Assembly: GCA_019113005.1 (NCBI GenBank)
Contig: DXIE01000028.1
Span: 97,747-161,746, forward strand
DNA: 64,000 bases
Direction of reading: 5' to 3'
Origin: Candidatus Butyricicoccus avistercoris
GTDB lineage: Bacteria > Bacillota > Clostridia > Oscillospirales > Butyricicoccaceae
Shown: piece by piece, positions 53,709 through 63,200 of the stretch
Numbering within the stretch: position 1 is the first letter of the stretch
How the letters are laid out: each line of letters begins with the position of its first letter
Position numbers and translations under genes: made by a program
Notes under the pieces: model-generated
Told to the model about the DNA's origin: nothing
Database searches by the model: none
Seen by the model: only the letters and a program-made list of their open reading frames with translations

Positions 53709-56216
53709 TTATGAATCTGCCTGAACACCTAGACCGTTCCATTCGCCAGTTACATCAACTGCAATGAATACAACCTTATCACCAGCACTATTCAGAACAA
53801 CCTTAGCATTCTCATAGTAGTTTGCAGTTCCTGCTACTGGCTTAGCCTGTGCTAAATCGCCACCTGCAATACCCTGATAATTGCCATCTTCAGTGTTCAT
53901 ATAGATGAACTTAGCACTATCGAAGTCATAATCAGTCTTGCCCTTAACATTGTCATAGAATCTTACATAAGAAGATGTAGAATCCTTAATTGCAGCTTCT
54001 TCAACATTCAAATCAGATTCTGTCTTAACCTTAGCAATGTAACCATTTTCTGAAATCTCAAATCTGATTACATCACCCTTGTTAGCAGTCTTAAGCTCAG
54101 TGCCCTTAACCTTAACATCCATAGACTCACCATTAGATGTCCATACAGTGAATTCGCACTCGTCTTCGCCAACTGCTACTCTAGAAGTGATAACACCATA
54201 TAGCTCAGTTCCGCTAGTAACTGGGGACTCATTATCACCATTTTCTAGGTATACAATAGTTGCGATACCTTCATCAATTACAGCGTAACCTAACTCGTCC
54301 TTATCTTTAAAGTTTTCACTGAATGCAGTTAGCTGCTTACCAGTAATAACCTTGCTGCTATCCTTGTCAGTGATGTAAACGATAGCATCATCAGCTACAC
54401 GATACTTAGCGGAAGCAGATGTACCAAAACCTGTAACTGTGATACGGTCAGCATCAGCATCAAAACCATAAATGTTATTTACTACAGAATCGCCACCAGC
54501 GGTTTCGGAGCCCTTTACTTCCTTAAGCTCATATGCACCATCGCTGTTGATAGTATATGTTACAAGAGTATTTTCCTTTATACCGCTGTAATTCTCCTTA
54601 GCACCAACAACCTTGGTTGAGCCATCAGCAAACAGCATCTTAACTTGGAAGTTACCGTCAGCATCTAAGTTACCACTATTTACAAGCACAACAGCTGTAT
54701 CGGTAGAACCAGCCTGAGTCTTAGCAGCACCGTAAACAACACCATCAATTAAGTACATGTCAAATGTATCCTTAACCTCCAGTTCGTCCTTAGCAGAGCT
54801 GTCCTTGCCGTAAACTACCATATCTTTAAACTTAGAATCCTTAGCAGCAACCTTATACCAAGTATCATTTACCTTAACTTCCATATCAGTGCTAGCTGAA
54901 CCCTTTGTTGCAGTTACCTTACCAGTTACCTTCTCAGCCTTAACAAGCTTTGTGTTACCAGTAAACATATCTTCGTAAACAGCAACATAATCGCCCTTAG
55001 CTAGACCTTCTGGAATGATAGTGTTATCAGTATCATAGTTCTTGCCTGCTGCAATTACCTTGTCAGAAGAAACATAAGTAACCTTACCAAAGTTCTGTAT
55101 TGGGTTTACAAATGCAACATCAAACTTCTCATCACCATCGTTAGAAACGAATGTAATCTGGTCTGCAGAGTTGTAATAGCTAGTCTTTACTGGATTAATT
55201 GTTGAGTCCTTTGAAATATCATATGCACTGTTAACATCTGTACGATACTCAGTATCGCCAACCTTAACCTTGCCAGCAGTTGTTTCCTTTACATTAGATA
55301 GAGCTGAAGTAGCAACAGTATTCTCAGAAGAAACTGCATATACACCGTATGCATTGTTCTTATCATCAGATAGAACCTTTACATACTGCTTGTACATGCC
55401 AGTTACATCTGTCTTAAAGTTGAAGTTTGTATTACCCTTATTGTTGTCACGACCATCAACTTTTTCAACGTTTACCTTTACCTTGTCTTTACCTGCATTG
55501 AAGTCACCAGAACCTTCAAGGATACCTTCATAGATTGTCAGGTTCATGTACTTAGAGCCCATTGTTTCATTAGGGTTGTTGTCAACACCTAAATCAGTGT
55601 AAGCATTACCATCAGTAGACCAACGAACTGTTGGAGCCTGAATAGCATTGTACATCATCTGAGCAGCGTACTGACGTGGAAGACCTGCAGAAAGATCAGC
55701 AGAAACATTAGCAAGAACGCCATTCTCAGAAGCTAAAGAAAGGGTATTTGTAGCCCAAGTAGCACCTACAAGGTTAGCCTTGTTAGCATCGTAACCAAGA
55801 GTTACAAGCATCATCTTAGCTAGCTCAGTACCAGTTACCTTTGCACCTGGGTCAAAAGATGTTGCAGACTTACCAGCGATGATGCCGTTAGCCTGACAGT
55901 ACTTGATGTAGCCCTCAGCCCAACCGTAACCGTTAAGGTCTGTGAAAGTAGTTGGAGCATTCTTAAATGCATCAGCGTTGTCATTACCACCGTTACGGAT
56001 AGTAAAAATCATCTTAGCAGCCTCAGCACGAGTTACAGTGCCTTCTGGCTTGAAAGAGCCATCTTCGTAGCCCTTGATTACGCCAAGAGCAGACAGCATG
56101 TCAACAGCTTCAGTTGCCTTAATGTCAGCTGAATCTGTGAAAGCAGCACCAGCCATAGTTGACATTGTCAGAGAGAATGCCATGCCTAGTGCCAGAACCT
56201 GTTTTAGATTCTTCAT
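53709..56216 (-). CDS. S-layer protein with N-terminal SLH domains
   Basis: 835 residues. ATG 56216 has AGGAGG eight bases upstream; the track start is too long. A signal peptide (MKNLKQVLALGMAFSLTMST, cleavage after AGA/A) precedes SLH modules: FTDSADIKATEAVDMLSALGVIKGYEDGSF with TRAEAAKMI, and GYGWAEGYIKYCQANGIIAGKSATSF with TGTELAKMM, then a third, weaker unit (NTLSLASENGVLANVSADLSAGLPRQYAAQMMYN). The rest is a long acidic, beta-rich region rich in Thr, Ser, Asp and Lys, with almost no cysteine. This is the pattern of a major S-layer subunit anchored to a wall polymer through SLH. A strong promoter and a GC-rich leader fit high expression. Confidence 0.88.
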   Translation of the reverse strand: MKNLKQVLALGMAFSLTMSTMAGAAFTDSADIKATEAVDMLSALGVIKGYEDGSFKPEGTVTRAEAAKMIFTIRNGGNDNADAFKNAPTTFTDLNGYGWAEGYIKYCQANGIIAGKSATSFDPGAKVTGTELAKMMLVTLGYDANKANLVGATWATNTLSLASENGVLANVSADLSAGLPRQYAAQMMYNAIQAPTVRWSTDGNAYTDLGVDNNPNETMGSKYMNLTIYEGILEGSGDFNAGKDKVKVNVEKVDGRDNNKGNTNFNFKTDVTGMYKQYVKVLSDDKNNAYGVYAVSSENTVATSALSNVKETTAGKVKVGDTEYRTDVNSAYDISKDSTINPVKTSYYNSADQITFVSNDGDEKFDVAFVNPIQNFGKVTYVSSDKVIAAGKNYDTDNTIIPEGLAKGDYVAVYEDMFTGNTKLVKAEKVTGKVTATKGSASTDMEVKVNDTWYKVAAKDSKFKDMVVYGKDSSAKDELEVKDTFDMYLIDGVVYGAAKTQAGSTDTAVVLVNSGNLDADGNFQVKMLFADGSTKVVGAKENYSGIKENTLVTYTINSDGAYELKEVKGSETAGGDSVVNNIYGFDADADRITVTGFGTSASAKYRVADDAIVYITDKDSSKVITGKQLTAFSENFKDKDELGYAVIDEGIATIVYLENGDNESPVTSGTELYGVITSRVAVGEDECEFTVWTSNGESMDVKVKGTELKTANKGDVIRFEISENGYIAKVKTESDLNVEEAAIKDSTSSYVRFYDNVKGKTDYDFDSAKFIYMNTEDGNYQGIAGGDLAQAKPVAGTANYYENAKVVLNSAGDKVVFIAVDVTGEWNGLGVQADS

Positions 56217-56240
56217 AGGTTTTTCCTCCTTAAATTTCAC

Positions 56241-56277
56241 GGGGGTCTCCCCCAATTTCGTTTGGGCGTCCCCGCCC
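56241..56277 (-). promoter_or_regulatory. Two GC-rich hairpins in the S-layer mRNA leader
   Basis: On the mRNA, GGGCG-GGGA-CGCCC (56264-56277) and GGGGG-AGA-CCCCC (56241-56253) are perfect stems in a strongly AT-rich genome. They sit 15-60 nt upstream of the ribosome binding site and lack U-tracts. Stabilising leader structures are known for highly expressed S-layer mRNAs, so that is my guess. Confidence 0.55.
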
Positions 56278-56293
56278 CTTTAATTCGTGTATT

Positions 56294-56322
56294 AGTTTAG
56301 CACGTTCGCTCTTTTCGGTCAA
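56294..56322 (-). promoter_or_regulatory. Sigma-A-type promoter of the S-layer gene
   Basis: Minus strand TTGACC-17 bp-TAAACT, close to consensus, about 80 bp before the start codon. Confidence 0.6.
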
Positions 56323-56378
56323 GATTTTTTTAAAATCTGAAATATTTATGTAATATTACGTTTTCTCTTGTAATACAG

Positions 56379-56412
56379 AAACTCCCCCAACACTAATTAT
56401 TGGGGGAGTTTT
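56379..56412 (-). terminator. Terminator of ppdK
   Basis: AAACTCCCCCAA / TTGGGGGAGTTT, 12-bp perfect stem just past the ppdK stop codon. T-rich on the minus strand only weakly (CTGTATTAC follows), but the stem is strong. Confidence 0.75.
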
Positions 56413-56416
56413 AATT

Positions 56417-59044
56417 TTATCTTGGATTTTTTACTGCTGCTTGAGCTGCTGCCAGTCTAGCGATTGGCACTCTAAATGGTGAACATGATACATAGTTTAG
56501 TCCTACATTATGGCAGAACTCAACAGATGATAAATCGCCACCATGCTCGCCGCATATACCAAGCTTGATATCTGGACGGGTTTTCTTACCGTTTTCTACC
56601 GCATATTTTACAAGTTTTCCAACTCCATTTTGGTCAAGTCTTGCGAATGGGTCAGATTCTAGTATTTTCTTCTCAAAGTAAGTGTCTAGTATTCTGCCAA
56701 CGTCATCTCTTGAGAAACCATAAGTCATCTGAGTAAGGTCATTTGTACCGAATGAGAAGAATTCAGCCTCGCTTGCGATTTCGTCAGCGGTTACAGCGGC
56801 TCTTGGAGTTTCAATCATAGTACCGATTAAATATTTCATTTTTATACCAGATTTTTCGATTAATTCATCAGCTTTCGCCTTGATTACTTTCTTTACGAAT
56901 TTCAGTTCATTGATTTCTGATACCAGAGGAACCATAATTTCTGGCACTATATTTAGACCATCATTTTTACATACATTTATAGCCGCGGAAATAATAGCTT
57001 CTGTCTGCATTTCAGCGATTTCTGGGTAAAGCACATCAAGACGGCAGCCACGAGTACCAAGCATAGGGTTAAATTCGTGTAGACTTTCAACAATACCCTT
57101 TAGCTTATCGAAAGATATACCCATATCATTTGCTAATTCCTTGATATCGTCCTCTTCTTGAGGTAAGAATTCATGCAGAGGAGGGTCAAGCAGTCTGATA
57201 GTAACAGGTAAACCACCCATAGCTTTATAGATAGCCTCGAAATCGCCTCTTTGCATAGGTAAAATCTTAGCAAGAGCAGCTTTTCTTTGTTCTACTGTTT
57301 CGGAAACAATCATTTCTCTTACAGCCTTAATGCGTTCAGGTTCAAAGAACATATGTTCAGTACGGCATAGACCTATACCTTCAGCACCGAATTTTCTAGC
57401 TTGAGTAGCATCTCTAGGGGTATCGCCATTTGTACGAACATGAAGTTGACGAATTTCGTCAGCCCAACCCATAAAGCGACCGAAGTCACCAGTTAGTTCA
57501 GCTTCTTGAGTATCAATTTTACCTATATAAACATTACCAGTAGAACCGTCAAGGGAGATAAATTCGCCCTCATTTATGACAGTACCATCACTAAATGTTA
57601 ATGTTTTGTTAGTTTCATCTACCTTAATGCCGTTTACGCCAGCAACACAGCAAGTACCCATACCACGAGCAACAACAGCCGCATGAGAAGTCATACCACC
57701 ACGAGCGGTCATAATACCTTCGGAAACAGCCATACCGTCAATATCTTCTGGTGAGGTTTCCTGACGGACTAGCACGACTTTCTCACCAGTTTTGTGAGCA
57801 TTAGCAGCCGCATCAGCGGTAAAGTAAACCGCACCACAAGCCGCACCTGGAGAAGCAGGCAGACCACTTGTGATAGGCTTAGCAGCCTTTAGAGCAGCAG
57901 GAACAAAAGTAGGGTGCAGTAAAGCGTCAAGCTGTTTAGGTTCTACTTTCATCATAGCTTGCTGCTTTGTGCAAACGCCCTCATCTACAAGGTCAACAGC
58001 GATTTTCAGAGCTGCTTGAGCTGTACGTTTACCGTTACGGGTTTGAAGCATATAGAGTTTACCATTTTCGATAGTGAACTCCATATCTTGCATATCGCCA
58101 TAGTGTTCTTCTAGCTTGCTAGAAATATCAACAAATTGCTGGTAAACCTCAGGCATAGTATCAGCCAGAGCGGAGATAGGCTGAGGGGTACGAATACCAG
58201 CAACAACATCTTCGCCTTGAGCGTTCATGAGGAACTCACCGTAGAGTTTCTTTTCACCAGTTGAAGGGTTACGAGTAAAAGCAACACCAGTACCAGAGGT
58301 TTCGCCCATATTACCAAAAACCATAGATTGAACGTTTACAGCAGTACCCCAAGAATGAGGAATATCGTTCATACGACGATAAGTATTCGCACGAGGGTTA
58401 TCCCAAGAGCGGAAAACAGCACGAACAGCTTCCATAAGTTGCTGTTTAGGGTCTTGAGGAAAATCATGACCGAGTGACTTTTTATAATGAGCCTTAAACA
58501 TATCAATTAAAGTAGACATATCATCAGCATCTAGTTCATTATCAAGTTTAACGCCCTTTTTGTCCTTAACTTCATCAATGAATTGTTCAAAAGAGGACTT
58601 AGGCAGTTCCATAACAACATCAGAGAACATTTGAATAAATCTTCTGTAACTATCACGAGCGAATCTAGGATTAGCAGTTAACGTTTCAACAGCCTTACAG
58701 ATTTCATCATTCATACCTAGGTTAAGTATAGTATCCATCATACCTGGCATGGAGGCACGAGCACCAGAGCGGACAGAAACAAGCAGTGGGCGTGCTGGGT
58801 CGCCTAAAGTTTTTCCAGTGATTTTTTCGAGTTTATCTAAATACTCCATAATCTGTTCTTGAATATCAGGGTAAATAGTTTTACCGTCTTGATAGTAACG
58901 AGTACAAGCTTCGGTAGTAATAGTAAAGCCCTGAGGAACAGGCATACCAAGACTTGTCATTTCAGCGAGGTTAGCACCCTTACCGCCGAGCAGCTCTCTC
59001 ATGCTGCCATTACCTTCAGAGAACAGATATACAAACTTCTTCAT
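56417..59044 (-). CDS. ppdK: Pyruvate, phosphate dikinase
   Basis: 875 residues, full length. It interconverts pyruvate, ATP and phosphate with PEP, AMP and PPi. The N-terminal nucleotide-binding part begins MKKFVYLFSEGNGSMRELLG, with SVRSGARASMPGMMDT. The phosphohistidine motif is ARGGMTSHAAVVARGMGTCC. The C-terminal PEP-binding barrel carries GIGLCRTEHMFFE, GTNDLTQMTYGFSRDD and GICGEHGGDLSSVEF. PPDK is common in anaerobic Firmicutes that use PPi-linked glycolysis. Monocistronic, with its own terminator. Confidence 0.97.
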   Translation of the reverse strand: MKKFVYLFSEGNGSMRELLGGKGANLAEMTSLGMPVPQGFTITTEACTRYYQDGKTIYPDIQEQIMEYLDKLEKITGKTLGDPARPLLVSVRSGARASMPGMMDTILNLGMNDEICKAVETLTANPRFARDSYRRFIQMFSDVVMELPKSSFEQFIDEVKDKKGVKLDNELDADDMSTLIDMFKAHYKKSLGHDFPQDPKQQLMEAVRAVFRSWDNPRANTYRRMNDIPHSWGTAVNVQSMVFGNMGETSGTGVAFTRNPSTGEKKLYGEFLMNAQGEDVVAGIRTPQPISALADTMPEVYQQFVDISSKLEEHYGDMQDMEFTIENGKLYMLQTRNGKRTAQAALKIAVDLVDEGVCTKQQAMMKVEPKQLDALLHPTFVPAALKAAKPITSGLPASPGAACGAVYFTADAAANAHKTGEKVVLVRQETSPEDIDGMAVSEGIMTARGGMTSHAAVVARGMGTCCVAGVNGIKVDETNKTLTFSDGTVINEGEFISLDGSTGNVYIGKIDTQEAELTGDFGRFMGWADEIRQLHVRTNGDTPRDATQARKFGAEGIGLCRTEHMFFEPERIKAVREMIVSETVEQRKAALAKILPMQRGDFEAIYKAMGGLPVTIRLLDPPLHEFLPQEEDDIKELANDMGISFDKLKGIVESLHEFNPMLGTRGCRLDVLYPEIAEMQTEAIISAAINVCKNDGLNIVPEIMVPLVSEINELKFVKKVIKAKADELIEKSGIKMKYLIGTMIETPRAAVTADEIASEAEFFSFGTNDLTQMTYGFSRDDVGRILDTYFEKKILESDPFARLDQNGVGKLVKYAVENGKKTRPDIKLGICGEHGGDLSSVEFCHNVGLNYVSCSPFRVPIARLAAAQAAVKNPR

Positions 59045-59110
59045 AGCTAAGAATCCTCCGTTTCGTGCTTTTTACGATTTACCTAAATATTTTATTTAAT
59101 CTCTGCGATA

Positions 59111-59119
59111 ATTATAACA
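59111..59119 (-). promoter_or_regulatory. Extended -10 element of ppdK
   Basis: Minus strand TGTTATAAT (extended TGn plus perfect TATAAT), about 67 bp before the ppdK start. No good -35 at 17 bp. Confidence 0.4.
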
Positions 59120-59252
59120 TATTGACAAATAAATTACCATATCGGTAAAATCACTTTTTTTGAGTAGTTGAATTTGTATAATTTATACAATAATTTATGC
59201 CAATTTTCTTGTGAAAAATGTCACAATCTTAACGCACGCTTAACAGAGCAAA

Positions 59253-59289
59253 AAAACACAGCAAAGGTTTTAAACCTCTACTGTGTTTT
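59253..59289 (-). terminator. Terminator of uxaC
   Basis: AAAACACAG...AGGTTT / AAACCT...CTGTGTTTT, long imperfect stem just past the uxaC stop. Confidence 0.8.
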
Positions 59290-59298
59290 AAAAAGCAA

Positions 59299-60705
59299 TT
59301 ATTTATCCATGCTGATATAATTCCAAACATTATTAAAGCAGATATCAGAAATCACCTTACCGATAGCATCATAATCAGCAGGAGCTTTACCATCAGCAAT
59401 CCAACCACCAACAAGTTCACAAAGAATTCTGCGGAAGTATTCATGTCTTGGATATGATAAGAAAGAACGGCTGTCAGTTAACATACCGATAAAACGGCTT
59501 AATACACCGATACTAGCTAAAGACTTCATCTGGGTTGTCATGCCGTCAAAGTGGTCATGGAACCACCAAGCAGAACCAAACTGAATTTTACCAGCGGTCT
59601 CAGAGTCTTGGAAACAGCCAGCAATAGATGCAAGCTTATCATTATCAGCAGCATTTAGTGTATAAAGAATAGTCTTTGGCAGACAATCACGCACTGCAAG
59701 ACGGTCAAGCAGAGCCGCAAGAGATGCAGCAGAGATGGTATCACCTATGCTATCACAGCCGATGTCTGCACCTAAAAGGTTAAATCTCTTAGTATTTAGG
59801 TTACGCAGAACACCAATGTGTAACTGCATAGCAAAATTCTTTTGTGCGTAAAGCTCGCCTAGGTAATCCATCATAAAGGATTGGAAAGCAGAAACTTCAT
59901 AATCAGATGGAGTTTCACCGCTTATAGCCTTATTCATAGCGGTTTGAGCTGCCTTTTCGTCCCAGATAGTGAAATCAGGTGCACCAAATGAATGGTCAGA
60001 AATACGACAGCCTGCCTTTTCAAAGTATTCAACACGACGCTTTAGAGCTTCCTTTAAATCGTCAATGTTTTTAATCTCGACATCAGCAGCATTACCTAAT
60101 TTTTGCATATACGCTGCAAAAGTAGGCTTTTCTGGAGAAAGTGCCTGTTCTGGACGGAACGTAGGCAGAACCTTAACATTAAAGCTGTTATCTGCTGCAA
60201 TTAGCTTGTGATATTGTAAATCATCAGCAGGGTCATCAGTTGTGCAAAGAGCCTTTACATTGCTCTGCTCAATTAGCTTACGAGCACAGCCATTTTCACC
60301 CTGTAATTTAGCGTTAGCTGTATCCCAAACCTGTTTAGCAGTTTTTTCGCTTAGGCTAACATCAAGGTCAAAGAAACGCTTTAATTCAAGATGTGACCAA
60401 TGATAAATTGGATTACCAATAAGAGTTGGCATAATTTTTGCAAACTGATTGAATTTTTCTTCAAAAGAAGCGTTACCAGTTACAAACTTTTCATCAATAG
60501 CATTTGCACGCATTACACGCCATTTATAGTGGTCACCTGCAAGCCAAGCCTCACCGATATCAGAAAACTGCTTATTTTCATAGATTTCCTGAGGATTTAA
60601 ATGACAATGATAATCAAAAATAGGCTGTTTTGCAGCATAATCTGCATAGAGTCTGCGAGCAGGTTCGGTTGTTAAAAGAAAGTTATCATTTATAAAGCCA
60701 TTCAT
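59299..60705 (-). CDS. uxaC: Uronate isomerase
   Basis: 468 residues, full length. It isomerises D-glucuronate to fructuronate and D-galacturonate to tagaturonate, the first step of uronate catabolism. PIFDYHCHLNPQEI (metal-binding HxH), WSHLELKRFFDLD, CTTDDPADDLQYH and SAWWFHDHFDGMTTQMKSLA are UxaC signatures. No other uronate genes are adjacent. It points to use of pectin or other uronate-containing glycans. Confidence 0.96.
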   Translation of the reverse strand: MNGFINDNFLLTTEPARRLYADYAAKQPIFDYHCHLNPQEIYENKQFSDIGEAWLAGDHYKWRVMRANAIDEKFVTGNASFEEKFNQFAKIMPTLIGNPIYHWSHLELKRFFDLDVSLSEKTAKQVWDTANAKLQGENGCARKLIEQSNVKALCTTDDPADDLQYHKLIAADNSFNVKVLPTFRPEQALSPEKPTFAAYMQKLGNAADVEIKNIDDLKEALKRRVEYFEKAGCRISDHSFGAPDFTIWDEKAAQTAMNKAISGETPSDYEVSAFQSFMMDYLGELYAQKNFAMQLHIGVLRNLNTKRFNLLGADIGCDSIGDTISAASLAALLDRLAVRDCLPKTILYTLNAADNDKLASIAGCFQDSETAGKIQFGSAWWFHDHFDGMTTQMKSLASIGVLSRFIGMLTDSRSFLSYPRHEYFRRILCELVGGWIADGKAPADYDAIGKVISDICFNNVWNYISMDK

Positions 60706-60857
60706 TTAAAAAATACCCCTTTATAAAAAATTTATTTAGTTTAATTATAACTTTATCATAAAATTTTTGCGTGGTATTTACTACTCTAAAACTGGTAATT
60801 ATTACGCTCACAATTTAATGTACACAATATTTAAAAGTGTACTTTATTAAATTTATA

Positions 60858-60893
60858 CAAAAAAAGTGCAGGTCTTATTAAAAGACCTGCACT
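60858..60893 (-). terminator. Terminator of the VCBS/SLH gene
   Basis: AGTGCAGGTCTT / AAGACCTGCACT, 12-bp perfect stem followed by TTTTTTTG on the minus strand. Confidence 0.92.
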
Positions 60894-60900
60894 ATAAATC

Positions 60901-63072
60901 TTATAGATTATTTACATATCTAGTAATCATAGTTGCAACTTCTGCTCTTGTAGCAGTGCTTGTAGGGTTTAGCTTACCGTCTGAACCCTTTAAAATACCG
61001 CTATTTACACAGTATTTAACAGCATCAACAGCCCAACTTGAAACAGTGTTGCCATCTGCAAATGTAGATAGGTCTATATTTGCACCATCGGTTGATTTAC
61101 TATATTTATAGAGCATATAAGCTAGTTCTTCACGAGTGATATTTTCGTTTGGGTTAAATGTAGTACCAGCATTGTTTAACAAACCTTGCTCAGCACTCCA
61201 AATAGCACCCTTTGCATACCACTGATTGTTATCAACATCTGTAAATGGATTGCTTGCAACATCAACACTTGGAGAACCTGCGATACGATAAAGAACAGTT
61301 GTCATCATACCACGAGTCATAGTGCCATTAGGTGTAAAAGCGGTTGCACTTGTGCCGTTTAGGTATCCACTCTTAACACATTGCATTACAGCGTCTTTAG
61401 CCCAGTGCTTATATAAATCTTTAAATGGTGTGTCATAGATTGTAGAGCCAGTTAAATCATAAGCACATACAGAGCGATAAGTTGTATTGAATACAACTTC
61501 ATATTCACCATCATAATCTATATCTTCAACCACTGGAGCTGATTTAACACCATTTGTCTGAGCATTAGAGCCTAGATATCCAGTATAAGTTTTTGGAAGC
61601 TGAGTTCTAGAAATAAGGTTCATATTACTATCAAGGATATATAATGAACCATTAACACCAGTATTTTCACTCTGAGCATCATTTGTAAGTATTACCTTGC
61701 TGTCAGTCCAAGAACCAAAGATTATTTCCAGTTTTCCATCACCATTAATGTCTTTACATACTGGCTCTGATGCATATTCTGCAACAGTGCTTGAAGTAGC
61801 TGGCAGACTGAAAGTTTTCATTTGCTTGTCCAGTGTGAAGCAATATAATTTACCATCATAAGAGTTAAATAATATTTCTTTATTTCCATCACCGTCAAGG
61901 TCGGCTGCTACTGGTTCAGCAAGTACCATAGCTGATACAGAAGTTTGAGAATCCTTAATCTTTCCGCCTAACCCGCTTGGAATAGAAGTCCAGTCAAATC
62001 CTTTAGCCACATTTTGATATCTTGTGCGGTCACCATTAAAAATAGCAACGCTCATACATTGGCTCTTTAACCAGAAAGCATTGGAAACATCATTTGTATC
62101 CATTATAATGCCCGTTGCAACGATTTCATTTTTACCGTCACCGTCTAGGTCATCAATTACCGTTCCTGCATGACCGAACTCCATGCAAAGTCTTTCTTTC
62201 ATGTCGGTTTTGCCTTCGTCAGTATCCCAACCACGCTGAGAAACCATTTTTTCATGGTCATAATCAATATATGTTCTTACATAGCCCCAAGGGTGGTCAC
62301 CAAATGTATTATAATCAGCCTTAACAAGTGAACCATCATATTCATAAGCCTGAATACATCTGTTATCAGTAGGAGCTATAATTTCTGGCATACCATCATT
62401 ATCTATATCGCCAGTTGAAATACCATTTGCGAAAATACCATAACTTTCAGCGATATCCACATTAGCACCAGAAAGCTGTGGCCAGTTGTTACAGATATTA
62501 CCCTTATAATCATATACCCAAACACTAGCCTCTGATGTTACACCGCCACCGATAATAATTTCACATTTGCCATCACCATTTAGGTCATCAACTGCAAGTG
62601 AACGTATCTGACCTACCGCTGGCATTGTTTTTGGCCAACCTGCTTTAAAATATCCAGTGTAATCTAAAACAGATATCATTCCATTATGTACAGATATAAT
62701 TTCCTGCCAACCATCAGCATCAATGTCCTTAACCACAGGGTCACACCAAGAACCGCCAAAATTACCATCAACCGTTGTGATATACGCAGATGAACGGTCT
62801 TTGCCTGAGTTAACTCGCCATTCAGTCGCACCAGTTGCAGTATCTGTAACAGTGATTGCAAATGATACACTTATAACTTCTAATCTGCCATCTTTGTCTA
62901 TATCAGTAACAATAGGTGAGGAATAAGTTACCTCATTTGTATACTTACTGTGAGATGCACCTGAATATAAATACTTAGTATTTACAGACAATGCATCTGC
63001 TGACATTGGGCAAATACCAGTTATAAGTGCAAAAGCACTAATACCTGCCACTGCTTTTTTAATGTTTTTCAA
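60901..63072 (-). CDS. Surface protein with VCBS/FG-GAP repeats and C-terminal SLH domains
   Basis: 723 residues. A signal peptide (MKNIKKAVAGISAFALITGI, cleaved after ADA) precedes about eight integrin-alpha-like blades with calcium-binding loops such as DIDKDGRLEVISV, DLNGDGKCEIIIG, DIDNDGMPEIIAP, DLDGDGNKEILF and DIDYDGEYEVVF, which predict a beta-propeller. Three SLH modules follow (PFKDLYKHWAKDAVMQCVKS, PFTDVDNNQWYAKGAIWSAE, TFADGNTVSSWAVDAVKYCV) with the TRG/TRE/TRA motifs. It is wall-anchored at the C-terminus, opposite to the S-layer protein. Possibly a carbohydrate- or ligand-binding surface protein. Confidence 0.92.
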   Translation of the reverse strand: MKNIKKAVAGISAFALITGICPMSADALSVNTKYLYSGASHSKYTNEVTYSSPIVTDIDKDGRLEVISVSFAITVTDTATGATEWRVNSGKDRSSAYITTVDGNFGGSWCDPVVKDIDADGWQEIISVHNGMISVLDYTGYFKAGWPKTMPAVGQIRSLAVDDLNGDGKCEIIIGGGVTSEASVWVYDYKGNICNNWPQLSGANVDIAESYGIFANGISTGDIDNDGMPEIIAPTDNRCIQAYEYDGSLVKADYNTFGDHPWGYVRTYIDYDHEKMVSQRGWDTDEGKTDMKERLCMEFGHAGTVIDDLDGDGKNEIVATGIIMDTNDVSNAFWLKSQCMSVAIFNGDRTRYQNVAKGFDWTSIPSGLGGKIKDSQTSVSAMVLAEPVAADLDGDGNKEILFNSYDGKLYCFTLDKQMKTFSLPATSSTVAEYASEPVCKDINGDGKLEIIFGSWTDSKVILTNDAQSENTGVNGSLYILDSNMNLISRTQLPKTYTGYLGSNAQTNGVKSAPVVEDIDYDGEYEVVFNTTYRSVCAYDLTGSTIYDTPFKDLYKHWAKDAVMQCVKSGYLNGTSATAFTPNGTMTRGMMTTVLYRIAGSPSVDVASNPFTDVDNNQWYAKGAIWSAEQGLLNNAGTTFNPNENITREELAYMLYKYSKSTDGANIDLSTFADGNTVSSWAVDAVKYCVNSGILKGSDGKLNPTSTATRAEVATMITRYVNNL

Positions 63073-63150
63073 GATAAATACCCCCTATTTATAGTATTTA
63101 AGACCATGATATAACTGAGATAATAAAATGTCAAGTTAAGGAAATATTAA

Positions 63151-63186
63151 AAAAATGAGCCATTTTTTACAAATAGCTCATTTTTT
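63151..63186 (-). terminator. Terminator of the clpC gene
   Basis: AATGAGC / GCTCATT stem with a TTTTTTT tract on the minus strand, 15 bp beyond the stop codon. Confidence 0.8.
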
Positions 63187-63200
63187 AATGGTTTATAATA

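Noticed and set aside
56241-56253. Terminator upstream of the S-layer gene
   Set aside because: The stem is strong but no U-tract follows on either strand, and a promoter lies upstream of it in the direction of the gene.
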